From positions 1-60,811 of the forward strand of contig JAUNHA010000009.1 of the NCBI GenBank assembly GCA_030524135.1: 60,811 bases of DNA, in the 5' to 3' direction. This DNA comes from Eubacteriales bacterium. Its GTDB lineage: Bacteria; Bacillota; Clostridia; Lachnospirales; Lachnospiraceae. Below are positions 49,079 through 58,257 of the stretch, piece by piece (positions within the stretch are counted from its first letter, which is position 1; every line of letters begins with the position of its first letter). A model generated the notes under the pieces. It saw nothing but the letters and a program-made list of their open reading frames with translations. It was not told the DNA's origin and did not search any database. The position numbers and the translations under genes are program-made.

Positions 49079-49978
49079 ATGGACGTCAGGTCTCTAAAGT
49101 ATTTTATTGCGGTTGTAGAAGAAAAAAGTTATAGTCGTGCAGCAACCCGACTTTGTATGTCGCAACCACCACTCAGTCGAATGGTAAAGCAATTAGAAGA
49201 AGAGCTGCATACAGAATTATTTAAAAGAAATACCAGACATCTGGAATTAACAGATGCGGGATACCTTTTATATATGCGTGCCCATGATCTGGTAGAACTG
49301 CTGGCACATACAGAAAAAGAAGTTGTAGAACTTGGTAATGGATGCCGAGGTATTGTTAACATTGGAACATTAATGTCTCTGGGAAAAACATTGCTTCCAA
49401 CTTTATTAGCACCATTCTCTAAAGAATATCCGGAGATTAGTTACCATATTGAGGAAGGCAGAACAGTTAATATTGCTGACTGGATTGAAAAAGGTATATG
49501 TGATATAGGCTTTATTCGTTTCCCAATTAATGAAGAGCAATTTTGCTGTAAAGTAATTGGAGAAGAAAAACTTGCCGCAGTTTTCCATAAGGACCATCCT
49601 CTTGCGAGACGTGAAGGAACGAGCGTGTTAATGGAAGAAATTAAGGGTGAACGATTTATTCTCTCTAAAAAAATCGGGAATAGCTTGCAGGAGTATTACC
49701 ATAGACAGAACCATGAAATCCATATTATATGTAGTTGTTCAGATTTTGGACTTACTGCTTCTTATGTAGCAGAGGGTATGGGAACTGCAGTTTGTCCGGC
49801 AACAGAACAGAATGGTGCAGATAATCTGGATGTTGTTTATAAAACGATCGAAGATGCACCGTTTACCTCAACGATGGCGGTGATTTGGCGCAAAGAAAGA
49901 TGTTTGAATGGCGCATCAAAATCTTTTTTAAATTATGTACTGGAGCAACTAGAAGGAAATTTAACGGTTAGAATTTAA
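49079..49978 (+). CDS. LysR family transcriptional regulator
   Basis: A 299-residue regulator. The N-terminal winged helix-turn-helix (DVRSLKYFIAVVEEKSYSRA, AATRLCMSQPPLSRMVKQLE) is followed by an effector-binding domain (about 90-295). The gene is clearly AT-richer than those before it and shares that composition with the catabolic genes that follow. It is therefore probably their activator, responding to the imported compound or a breakdown product. It is co-directional with them but separated by a terminator, so it forms its own unit. The ATG follows GAGGATTGG. Confidence 0.92.
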   Translation: MDVRSLKYFIAVVEEKSYSRAATRLCMSQPPLSRMVKQLEEELHTELFKRNTRHLELTDAGYLLYMRAHDLVELLAHTEKEVVELGNGCRGIVNIGTLMSLGKTLLPTLLAPFSKEYPEISYHIEEGRTVNIADWIEKGICDIGFIRFPINEEQFCCKVIGEEKLAAVFHKDHPLARREGTSVLMEEIKGERFILSKKIGNSLQEYYHRQNHEIHIICSCSDFGLTASYVAEGMGTAVCPATEQNGADNLDVVYKTIEDAPFTSTMAVIWRKERCLNGASKSFLNYVLEQLEGNLTVRI

Positions 49979-50001
49979 ATTGAAAAAAGAGAATTGATTA
50001 A

Positions 50002-50046
50002 AAAGAAGTGATTTATACTTATATTGTATATATTGCTTCTTTTTTA
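50002..50046 (+). terminator. Terminator after the LysR gene
   Basis: AAAGAAG...TATAC pairs with GTATA...CTTCTTT around a TTATATT loop and ends in TTTTTT. The rest of the gap to 50192 is AT-rich leader with an AGGAGGAG ribosome site; no clear promoter was found. Confidence 0.75.
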
Positions 50047-50192
50047 GAATTGGTTATTTATATAAATGCGTGGTATCATCAGATTAAGGAATAAAAATTA
50101 ACAAAAAGAAACAAAGGCATCAAGCGGAGTTTGAGATTGGATTATTAAAATAACATATTAAATAAAGACCGGTCAGGAGGAGAATACGAACA

Positions 50193-51503
50193 ATGATACA
50201 AGAGACCCGGAGAGCAGATGGAATTTATATTACAGATGAAAATGGGAAGAGATATACTACTTTAAATGAGATTGCGAGCTGTCTTGGTTATCAAAATAAG
50301 AAATTTTTAGAAAAATTACATGTTTGTCTGGATAATTGCATGATTGGACATGTACCAGGAGTTGGAAAAGAAAAAAAACGTTTGCTGCAGAGACTTTTAG
50401 ACGAGGCAAATGGTGATTTTAATAAAGCGTATCTCATGGGAATTGGTGGTGAAGCAGTTGATTATGCGGTAAAGATTGCAAGGCGTGCAACAGGAAAAGA
50501 GGAAATAATTTCATTTTGGCATGCTTTGCATGGACGATCTTATGCGGGAGCCTCTTTAAGTGGTGTTGCACTTAGAAAGAGTGGTTTCGGAAATCCGATG
50601 CCAGGTATCATTATGGTTCCATATCCTTCAGAAGAAGCAGAACAATTTGCTGAAACAGAGGGGGTTTTAGGACCATTTGCATTTTTAGAAAAGCAGCTAC
50701 AGTATGCATCTGCAGGAAGTTTGGCAGCAATAATAATTGAACCGATACAAGCGCTTGGCGGAATGGTTAGTCCGTCAAAAGAAGCGATGCAGGATTTACG
50801 AAAATTGTGTGATGAGAAGGGCGCATTATTGATTTTTGATGAAATACAATGCGGATCCGGACGTTGTGGGAGTATGTATAGTTACCAACAATTTGGTGTT
50901 GTACCGGATATCGTGCTTCTTGGAAAGGGATTGTCAAATGGAATGGGTTATGGTGCCATGCTTTTAAATGAACGTGCATCTTGCGGGGTAATAGAAGCAG
51001 CGTTAAAAGGGGGATGCAGTGATAATGAATTTGCATGTGGAGTTACAAATGTTGTTCTTGATATATATCAAGAAGAAAAAGTGTTTGAAAATGTAAAAAA
51101 ACAGGGAAATCTATTTCAAACACAATTGTATCAGGGACTTTCGAAAAATCCCATTGTAAAGCAAATTTCAGGTCGGGGACTTGGAATTGGAATAGGACTA
51201 GAGGCAGGATACGCGGAGATAGTACAGCAGCAGCTTTTTGAGAAAGGAATACTAATTGGTGTTTCGGAAGATTATTTACTTATTCGTCCGCCATATATTA
51301 TTCGAGAAGAAGAGACAATGTATTGTGCAGATATAATCATTCAGACTTTAAATGAAGTATATCAAATCCAAAATGCAGAAACTAAAGAGAAGAAATATGA
51401 TTTAAACCAAAGACGGCCGGTATTAATACCGGAAACAACATATGCGAGCAATGAAATGATGCGGGAAGACATATCAAAAACTCGAAGAAAGGTTACTATA
51501 TGA
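50193..51503 (+). CDS. Class III PLP-dependent aminotransferase
   Basis: A 436-residue enzyme of the ornithine / 4-aminobutyrate aminotransferase class. GGEAVDYAVKIARRATGKEE at about residues 86-105, HALHGRSYAGASLSG, IFDEIQCGSGRCG (PLP Asp in the FDEIQ motif) and the Schiff-base Lys245 in LLGKGLSNGMGYGA are all present. A C-terminal extension of about 45 polar residues follows the usual end (after QTLNEVYQ). Class III enzymes transaminate omega-amino groups of non-alpha amino acids, amines or diamines. As the first gene of the operon it suggests that such an amine is released from the imported substrate. It overlaps the permease gene by 4 bp. Confidence 0.9.
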   Translation: MIQETRRADGIYITDENGKRYTTLNEIASCLGYQNKKFLEKLHVCLDNCMIGHVPGVGKEKKRLLQRLLDEANGDFNKAYLMGIGGEAVDYAVKIARRATGKEEIISFWHALHGRSYAGASLSGVALRKSGFGNPMPGIIMVPYPSEEAEQFAETEGVLGPFAFLEKQLQYASAGSLAAIIIEPIQALGGMVSPSKEAMQDLRKLCDEKGALLIFDEIQCGSGRCGSMYSYQQFGVVPDIVLLGKGLSNGMGYGAMLLNERASCGVIEAALKGGCSDNEFACGVTNVVLDIYQEEKVFENVKKQGNLFQTQLYQGLSKNPIVKQISGRGLGIGIGLEAGYAEIVQQQLFEKGILIGVSEDYLLIRPPYIIREEETMYCADIIIQTLNEVYQIQNAETKEKKYDLNQRRPVLIPETTYASNEMMREDISKTRRKVTI

Positions 51504-52417
51504 AAAAATATCTTTTAAAACGTTTAGTTTTTATTTTCATATCATTGTTTTTGCTAATTACAATAACATTTTTTTTGATGCATGCGGTGCCAGGGAATCC
51601 GTTTTCCCGAGAAGGAAAAACATCTGAGGCAGTCGAAGAAAAGCTTAATGAGCGTTTTCACTTAGATCAGCCGGCGACAGTACAGTATTTATACTATTTG
51701 AAGGGGTTAACAGAATTTGATCTCGGACCTTCAATTAAATTTGAGAATTATGATGTAACAGATTTAATTGGAAAGGGATTTCCTGTTTCGGCAAGATTGG
51801 GATTATTGGCAACAGCAGTGATGGTTATTTTTAGTATTCCAATTGGAATAGCGGCAGCAGTAAATCGGGGAAAAATAAGTGACAAGATATTACTTGCTCT
51901 GACAACGTTTGGCATAGGTGTTCCATCATTTGTAATGGCCTCTCTTTTAATTCGAATTTTTGCAATTGAATTGGAGATTCTCCCGGTATATGGTGTTGAT
52001 GAGTGGAAAGGATATGTTCTTCCGGCTGCAGCGCTTTCGGTGGGAGCAATTGCCAATTTAACAAGAAGAGTGAGAACATCTGTATCTACGGTGCTGTGTA
52101 TGGATTATATCGTCACGGCGCGTGCGAAGGGGGCTGGACGGTTTCGGATTTTATTTATCCATGCACTTAGAAATAGCTTAATTCCTATTGTAACGGTTTT
52201 GGGTCCGACGATTGCAAGCCTGGTGACAGGTACCTTTGTTATTGAAAAGATATTTGCAATTCCCGGGATGGGCAGATATTTTGTAGAGGCAATTAATAAC
52301 AGAGACTATACGATGATTATGGGAATTACTATTTTTTATGCAATTATTTTGAATGGAATGATGCTTGTAGTTGATATTCTGTATTCATTGATTGATCCGC
52401 GAATACGATATGAATAA
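51500..52417 (+). CDS. Peptide ABC transporter permease OppB/DppB type (system 3)
   Basis: A 305-residue permease opening MKKYLLKRLVFIFISLFLLI, with FLMHAVPGNPFSREGKTSE, the EAA loop IVTARAKGAGRFRILFIHALRN and a DILYSLIDPRIRYE ending. It is distinct in sequence from systems 1 and 2 and closer to classical oligopeptide permeases. The ATG overlaps the aminotransferase stop. Confidence 0.93.
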   Translation: MKKYLLKRLVFIFISLFLLITITFFLMHAVPGNPFSREGKTSEAVEEKLNERFHLDQPATVQYLYYLKGLTEFDLGPSIKFENYDVTDLIGKGFPVSARLGLLATAVMVIFSIPIGIAAAVNRGKISDKILLALTTFGIGVPSFVMASLLIRIFAIELEILPVYGVDEWKGYVLPAAALSVGAIANLTRRVRTSVSTVLCMDYIVTARAKGAGRFRILFIHALRNSLIPIVTVLGPTIASLVTGTFVIEKIFAIPGMGRYFVEAINNRDYTMIMGITIFYAIILNGMMLVVDILYSLIDPRIRYE

Positions 52418-52448
52418 TGGCGGTTAAGCAAGGGAAGAGAGGTATGGG

Positions 52449-53612
52449 ATGAATGAATTAAAGTTTCAGAAAGACGATTTTAAAAAATTAGATCTAAAAG
52501 ATCTTTCTGAAAATGAGACTCCGGCTTATGGAGTGAGTATGCGTAAAAGAATTATGCTTAGGTTTTTAAGAAATAAGCTTGCTATGGTCAGTCTTATTGT
52601 AATTATCTTATTACTTACGGCAAGTTTTGTTATTCCTCATTTTTATCCATACGAGTTGAACGATCAAAATTTAAAAATGCGTGATATTGGTCCTGTATTT
52701 AAAGCATATCGTATGTCAGATGGAAGGAAATATCATTTTAGCGTTGATATGAAAGTTTGGTTAATTAAGGATACAGATGGTTTTATGATTCCGATGAACC
52801 AAGTTGCAGAAAATTTGAAAAAAAAGGAAATATATTTTGAATATGGTGATGCAAAAGTAATGCTTAATTACAATAATAAACGGCTAAAACTTACGGATAT
52901 GAATGGACAAAAAGGGGAAGCCATTACAGTATTTAATAAAGAGCATATCTTTGGTACGGATGCCTTAGGAAGAGATTTGTTTATTCGTGTTTTATATGGG
53001 GTTCAGGTTTCTCTGGAGATTGCGGTAATTGCTACACTTGTAAATGTACTGATTGGAGTGAGTTATGGTTGCATTGCCGGTTTTTCTGGAGGAAATATTG
53101 ACAATGTTATGATGCGAGCAGTGGACATCATAGGAAACATCCCGTTGTTATTGTACGTTATTCTGCTTATGGTGGTAATCGGAGCGGGACTTAAGAGCAT
53201 CATTATTGCAATGTCTTCGGTATTCTGGATCGGAATGGCAAGGCTTGTGAGAGGACAGGTATTATCTCTTAAGAATATGGAATATATTCAGGCGGCGAAA
53301 AGTATTGGAACTGGAAATGCCAAAATCATACTGGGACATCTTTTACCTAATATTCTTGATCAAATTATTTTGAGTCTGATTTTAGCGATTCCGAATGCCA
53401 TTTTTACGGAAGCATTTTTAAGCTTTATTGGATTGGGAATACAGGAACCGCTTACGTCACTGGGATCACTTTGTAATGCAGGAATGGATGTACTTGTTAC
53501 CTATCCATATAGAATGTTTTTTCCGGCAGTATTTATCTGCGCGATTATTTTTTGTTTTAATTTTATTGGAGATGGTTTGCGGGATGCAATGGCTGTTAGA
53601 ATGGCTCGATAA
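52449..53612 (+). CDS. Peptide ABC transporter permease OppC type with an extra extracytoplasmic segment (system 3)
   Basis: A 387-residue permease, about 80 residues longer than the OppC proteins of systems 1 and 2. After an N-terminal cytoplasmic segment and TM1 (about 38-58), a stretch from about residue 65 to 165 forms an added polar, aromatic-rich domain (KAYRMSDGRKYHFSVDMKVW, YFEYGDAKVMLNYNNKRLKL) before the standard HIFGTDALGRDLFIRVLYG signature. The EAA loop IQAAKSIGTGNAKIILGHLLPN is normal. The segment would face the outside, where it could contact the receptor or ligand. Confidence 0.9.
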   Translation: MNELKFQKDDFKKLDLKDLSENETPAYGVSMRKRIMLRFLRNKLAMVSLIVIILLLTASFVIPHFYPYELNDQNLKMRDIGPVFKAYRMSDGRKYHFSVDMKVWLIKDTDGFMIPMNQVAENLKKKEIYFEYGDAKVMLNYNNKRLKLTDMNGQKGEAITVFNKEHIFGTDALGRDLFIRVLYGVQVSLEIAVIATLVNVLIGVSYGCIAGFSGGNIDNVMMRAVDIIGNIPLLLYVILLMVVIGAGLKSIIIAMSSVFWIGMARLVRGQVLSLKNMEYIQAAKSIGTGNAKIILGHLLPNILDQIILSLILAIPNAIFTEAFLSFIGLGIQEPLTSLGSLCNAGMDVLVTYPYRMFFPAVFICAIIFCFNFIGDGLRDAMAVRMAR

Positions 53613-53665
53613 TAAAATACTGAAGTAAACGTGCGAGGCAACAGCGTTTTGGTAGGGGGAAATAG

Positions 53666-54685
53666 ATGGATAAATATTTGCTCGAGGTCAAAAATTTAAA
53701 AACTTCTTTTTGGAGAGAAGACAAAAGTGAAATAAAAGCGCTTCGTGGAGTTAGTTTTGCCATTAAACCGGGAGAAATAGTGGGTATAGTAGGAGAATCG
53801 GGATGCGGTAAAAGTGTAACGATGAGAAGCGTTATGGGATTACTTCCATCAAACGGTAAAGTCACAGCAGGAGAAATTTTGTTTAATGGGCAGCAGCTTC
53901 TTACATTATCAGAATCTCAAATGAATAAGATCAGAGGAAATAATATCTCTATGATTTTTCAGGACCCGATGACTTCACTTAATCCGCTCCTGAGTATTGG
54001 ATATCAAATCAAAGAGCAGATTAAGCTCCATAGAAAAGCAGCGAGTAAAGAATTACTGCATGACGAGATAATAGCACTTTTACGGAGAGTTGGTATCCCG
54101 GAACCGGAAATGCGATTAAAACAATATCCATATGAGTTTTCCGGAGGAATGATACAGCGAATTATGATTGCTATGGCGATGTCAAATAATCCTCAGCTTC
54201 TTATCGCGGATGAACCTACAACGGCATTGGATGTAACGGTGCAGGATCAGATATTACAGCTTATGAAAGATATAGCGGAAAAACATGGAAGTTCGATTAT
54301 TTTAATTACACATGATCTGGGTGTGATTGCGCAGGTATGTAAGAAAGTGTTGGTGATGTATGCAGGAGAAATCGTAGAGCAAGGGGAAATTCACGAGATT
54401 TTTAAAAAACCATCACATCCATATACACAAGCGCTGCTGCGTTCGTTGCCTTCATATCAAAGAGATGAGGAAAAACTGTATTCTATTGCCGGTTTCCCTC
54501 CATCATTAGACCGGGAATTACCAGGATGTGGATTTGCGTCTCGCTGTCAGTTTGGAGTGAATTTATGTGCGAGGTGTTGTCCGGAAATGTATTCAGTTTC
54601 TGAAACTCATGCGGTGAAATGCCATAATTATGCTTCATCTGTATCAGGAAAACTGTTTTCACTGAGTGAGGAGGCAGTTGTATGA
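53666..54685 (+). CDS. Peptide ABC transporter ATP-binding protein OppD type (system 3)
   Basis: A 339-residue ATPase with Walker A GESGCGKSVT, signature FSGGMIQRIMIAMAM (Ile replaces the usual Arg or Gln after Met), Walker B LLIADEPTTALD and C-terminal GCGFASRCQFGVNLCARCC. The GGGGGAAATAG site precedes the ATG. It overlaps OppF by 4 bp. Confidence 0.93.
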   Translation: MDKYLLEVKNLKTSFWREDKSEIKALRGVSFAIKPGEIVGIVGESGCGKSVTMRSVMGLLPSNGKVTAGEILFNGQQLLTLSESQMNKIRGNNISMIFQDPMTSLNPLLSIGYQIKEQIKLHRKAASKELLHDEIIALLRRVGIPEPEMRLKQYPYEFSGGMIQRIMIAMAMSNNPQLLIADEPTTALDVTVQDQILQLMKDIAEKHGSSIILITHDLGVIAQVCKKVLVMYAGEIVEQGEIHEIFKKPSHPYTQALLRSLPSYQRDEEKLYSIAGFPPSLDRELPGCGFASRCQFGVNLCARCCPEMYSVSETHAVKCHNYASSVSGKLFSLSEEAVV

Positions 54686-55650
54686 ATAAAAGATTAAAAC
54701 AAGCAGATATTCCTATTCTGGAAACCAAAGATCTTAGAAAATATTTTCAGGTGCGCGGAAAGTATGTAAAAGCAGTAGATGGTATTAACATAGAACTCTA
54801 TAAAGGAGAAACGCTTGGGATTATAGGAGAATCAGGTTGTGGAAAAACAACTCTTGGGAAAACCATTATAGGACTACACAAGAAAACATCTGGAGAAATT
54901 CTTCTTGATGGAATAGAAGCTTGTCAAAAGGAGCCTTCATTTAAGCGTCGTGTTCAGATGATTTTTCAGGACCCCTATTCTTCGCTTGATCCGTCATGGG
55001 ATGTATATAAGATTTTGGAGGAACCTCTGGCAGCGCATTGTATAGGAACAGCAGCAGAACGGAAAGATATCATTGAACATTTTCTTGATAAAATGGGCCT
55101 GAAAGCATCAATGTTAAGAAGATTTCCTCATGAGTTTTCCGGAGGTCAGCGTCAGCGTATTGGTATTGCCAGAGCTTTAATTATGCGCCCTGAAATCGTG
55201 ATTTGTGATGAACCGATTTCGGCATTGGATGTGTCAATACAGGCACAAGTGATAAATCTTTTAAAAGAAATACAAAAGGAAATGAATCTTTCGTATTTGT
55301 TTATTGCGCATGATTTATCAATGGTGAAATATATTTCTGATCGTATTGTGGTTATGTATCTTGGAAATATTGTTGAAATGGCAGATAAAAGCGAATTAGT
55401 AAAGAATATGTGCCATCCATATACAAAAGCGCTATTTGAAGCTGAACCCGTGGCTGATCCGGATCATATTATGGAGCACAAAGGAATTAGTGGTGAAATT
55501 CCAAGCCCGATGAATCCGCCGTCAGGATGTAAATTTTGCACCAGGTGTCCATATGCAAATGAAGGGTGTATGCAGCAACAGCCAGAATTTACAGAGATTC
55601 AAACAGGTCATTGGGTGGCTTGTCACAGATGGAAAGAATTATCAGTATAA
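54682..55650 (+). CDS. Peptide ABC transporter ATP-binding protein OppF type (system 3)
   Basis: A 322-residue ATPase with Walker A GESGCGKTT, signature FSGGQRQRIGIARAL, Walker B IVICDEPISALD and C-terminal GCKFCTRCPYANEGC. It pairs with OppD of the same operon; translation is coupled through an ATGA overlap. Confidence 0.93.
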   Translation: MNKRLKQADIPILETKDLRKYFQVRGKYVKAVDGINIELYKGETLGIIGESGCGKTTLGKTIIGLHKKTSGEILLDGIEACQKEPSFKRRVQMIFQDPYSSLDPSWDVYKILEEPLAAHCIGTAAERKDIIEHFLDKMGLKASMLRRFPHEFSGGQRQRIGIARALIMRPEIVICDEPISALDVSIQAQVINLLKEIQKEMNLSYLFIAHDLSMVKYISDRIVVMYLGNIVEMADKSELVKNMCHPYTKALFEAEPVADPDHIMEHKGISGEIPSPMNPPSGCKFCTRCPYANEGCMQQQPEFTEIQTGHWVACHRWKELSV

Positions 55651-55680
55651 TAATTAATTTTACGAATAGGAGGAAACAGT

Positions 55681-57351
55681 ATGAAAAAGACACTATGGAA
55701 ACAATGCTTACGTATTGGATTGATGGGAATGCTATGCGTTTCACTTGTTGCTTGCGGTGGCGATGAAGATGACGGAGAGATTATTTTGGATGAAGCTGCT
55801 GATACAGCAGAGGCAGAAGAAGGCTCTGAAGCAGGCAGAGATACTTTAAAGTTTATCATGACTGCAGAACCGGATTCCATAGATCCAACTCTTGCAGCGG
55901 ATTCGGCGTCTCCTTATATTATTTCGAACTGCTTTGAAGGGTTGACGGTAATGTTAGAAGATGGTTCAGTCATGCCAGGGACGGCTGAAAGCTGGGAAGT
56001 AAGCGAAGATGGACTGGTATATACATTTCATTTAAGAGAAAATGCGGTCTGGTCAGATGGGAAAGATTTAACATCTGCAGACTTTGTGTATGCTTGGAAA
56101 CGCTTGCTCAGTCCGGAAGTGGCAGCAGATTATGAATGGTTTATGGGTCCGTATGTGCTGAATGGAGACAAGTTTTTTGCTGAAGAGTGTAATTTTGATG
56201 AAGTAGGAATAAAGGCGCCGGATGGAGATACAATTGTTGTAACGTTAGAGCATCCCTGTGATTATTTTCTTGAACTTTGTGCAACACCGGCGTACAGCCC
56301 GGTTCGGGAAGATATCGTAGAAGGAAATCCGTCATGGAGTACAAATCCCGAAACATATATTACGAATGGACCATTTTGCATTTCCCAAATTGCAATTGGT
56401 GAAGGCATAACGCTTGTAAAAAATGACCATTATTGGGATGCAGATAATGTGGCGCTTTCATCAGTGGAATATGATTTTGTCGCAGATGTAACCACCGCAT
56501 TGCAGGCCTATGAAAAAGGTGAAGTTGATGGAATGGACAAAGTTCCGGGTACAGAGTATTCGAGATTAAAACTGGAGGATGATGGATTTCAGGCGAGAGA
56601 TAAGATACAAACGATTTTCCTCAACTATAATGTTACAGATCCGGTACTTTCAGATGTTCGAATCAGAAAAGCTCTTAGTTTAGCCATTGATAGAGATGCA
56701 ATTGTAAATGAAATTAATAATGGAGTAGGTAAACCGGCATACGATCTTGTGGCTCCGGGTATTTCCGTTGATGGTCAGGATTTCAGAGAATATGTGGGTG
56801 AATCAGACTATGCATCTATGACCTACGAAGAGCGGTGTGATGAAGCAAGGAAACTGCTCGCAGAAGCTGGATACCCGGATGGAAATGGATTTCCGGAATT
56901 AGAGTTTCAGGACTATAATAGTAAGCTTCCGACGGCTATAATCAAAATGTGGGAAGATCAGCTTGGTATCTCTACGATTACATTAAATACAGTAGAATGG
57001 AAAGTCCATATTGCTGAAATGAAAAAGCTGGATATTCAAATTGCACGCGGTGGATGGACTGCAGATTTTCTGAGCCCTACAAGTTTTCTTTCTATGTATA
57101 TTGCAAATAGTGGAAATAACTATACTGGCTGGAAGGATTCAGAATATGATGCATTAATTGCGAAAGCTGAAACTGAAAGTGGTACACAGGCAATGGATGA
57201 TTTTGCAATAGCTGAAGAAGTTTTTATGGATGCTCAGCCAATTATACCGCTTTATTATAATGAGTTTACTTTCCTGATGAACAATCATTTAAAAGGGTGG
57301 TATATGACAGCAAATGGGTATCTCTCTTTGAAAGGCGCTTATTTTGAATAA
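55681..57351 (+). CDS. Oligopeptide-binding lipoprotein OppA type (system 3)
   Basis: A 556-residue receptor with lipobox LVAC (Cys25), an acidic linker (about 28-58, rich in Asp/Glu) and an SBP_bac_5 body closer to classical OppA (AEPDSIDPTLAADSASPYII, the DADFVYAWKRL-like SADFVYAWKRLLSP, PEVAADYEWF, VPGTEYSRLKLED). It is not a recent relative of the receptors at 22-33 kb. Unlike those systems it lies after the permease and ATPase genes. A strong AGGAGGAAA site suggests high expression. The 3' end overlaps the region just before the hydrolase gene. Confidence 0.92.
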   Translation: MKKTLWKQCLRIGLMGMLCVSLVACGGDEDDGEIILDEAADTAEAEEGSEAGRDTLKFIMTAEPDSIDPTLAADSASPYIISNCFEGLTVMLEDGSVMPGTAESWEVSEDGLVYTFHLRENAVWSDGKDLTSADFVYAWKRLLSPEVAADYEWFMGPYVLNGDKFFAEECNFDEVGIKAPDGDTIVVTLEHPCDYFLELCATPAYSPVREDIVEGNPSWSTNPETYITNGPFCISQIAIGEGITLVKNDHYWDADNVALSSVEYDFVADVTTALQAYEKGEVDGMDKVPGTEYSRLKLEDDGFQARDKIQTIFLNYNVTDPVLSDVRIRKALSLAIDRDAIVNEINNGVGKPAYDLVAPGISVDGQDFREYVGESDYASMTYEERCDEARKLLAEAGYPDGNGFPELEFQDYNSKLPTAIIKMWEDQLGISTITLNTVEWKVHIAEMKKLDIQIARGGWTADFLSPTSFLSMYIANSGNNYTGWKDSEYDALIAKAETESGTQAMDDFAIAEEVFMDAQPIIPLYYNEFTFLMNNHLKGWYMTANGYLSLKGAYFE

Positions 57352-57364
57352 GTATGGAGTAAAA

Positions 57365-58237
57365 ATGATAAAAAGAATTGAAGATATGGTAATGCTTCCG
57401 GAGATTTTAAAAATCTCCGGAATGTCTTTTCCGGACAATCTGAAGAAAACAGATTTTCCAAACGTAAAATTATTTCAACTACGATATAAAGTTGACGAAT
57501 ATGAGGTTGAAGGTTTAATTGCAGCTCCAACAGATTATATTGAAAAAGAATATCCAGTGCTTATTTTTAATCGCGGAGGAAATCGTGATTTTGGGAGGTT
57601 AAGAGAAGGAGTAATCATACGGTATGCATCGTATGGCTTTATTTGCATGGGATCTAAGTACAGAGGAAATGAAGGAGGAACCGGGAAAGAAGACTTTGGA
57701 GGAGAAGACGTACATGATGTAACAACGTTGATCGATATTGCAGAAAAACTCTCATTTGCAGCCGCTGGAGGTGTGTTTATGATTGGCCATTCCAGAGGTG
57801 GGATGATGACTTGGCGTGCAATTAAATTGTGCGGAGATAGAATTAAAGCCGCAGCTGTGAAAGCGGGGTTATCAGATTGTGTCGATATGTATGAGAGTCG
57901 GACAGAAGATATGAAAGATGATTTTTTTGAGCTTGTAGGAGGTGCACCGCAAGATTATCCGGCAGAGTATGCGCTGCGTAGCGCAGTATGTTTTGCAAAG
58001 CAACTGAAAGTTCCCGTTCTAATTGAGCATGGGACAGAAGATTGGCGGGTGAATTTAAGTCAAAGTGTTCGGATGCATGAACTTTTGGATAGATATGGAA
58101 CGAAAAACAAATTGATTATCTATCAGGGAGCGGACCATTCATTAAAAGGATATCCGGCTGATAAGGATATCATAGAGTGGTTTATTCAATATGGATATCC
58201 TAAAGAATTGCTGAGAAAAATGCCAAAAGAATGTTAA
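57365..58237 (+). CDS. Alpha/beta hydrolase, prolyl oligopeptidase (S9) type catalytic domain
   Basis: A 290-residue cytoplasmic protein with no signal peptide. The nucleophile is Ser143 in GHSRGG; the oxyanion-hole region FNRGGNRDFG lies at about 70-79 and the S9 signature RGNEGGTGKEDFGGEDVHDV at about 101-120. The acid is probably the Asp in EHGTEDWRV and the base the His in GADHSLKGY. It is only the catalytic domain; the beta-propeller that restricts classical prolyl oligopeptidases to small peptides is absent. The start at 57365 follows GGAG, 13 bp after the receptor stop; an upstream reading from 57344 overlaps that gene. It probably hydrolyses an ester or amide of the imported solute. 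Confidence 0.85.
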   Translation: MIKRIEDMVMLPEILKISGMSFPDNLKKTDFPNVKLFQLRYKVDEYEVEGLIAAPTDYIEKEYPVLIFNRGGNRDFGRLREGVIIRYASYGFICMGSKYRGNEGGTGKEDFGGEDVHDVTTLIDIAEKLSFAAAGGVFMIGHSRGGMMTWRAIKLCGDRIKAAAVKAGLSDCVDMYESRTEDMKDDFFELVGGAPQDYPAEYALRSAVCFAKQLKVPVLIEHGTEDWRVNLSQSVRMHELLDRYGTKNKLIIYQGADHSLKGYPADKDIIEWFIQYGYPKELLRKMPKEC

Positions 58238-58257
58238 TTTGAGAGGAGGAAGATAAA

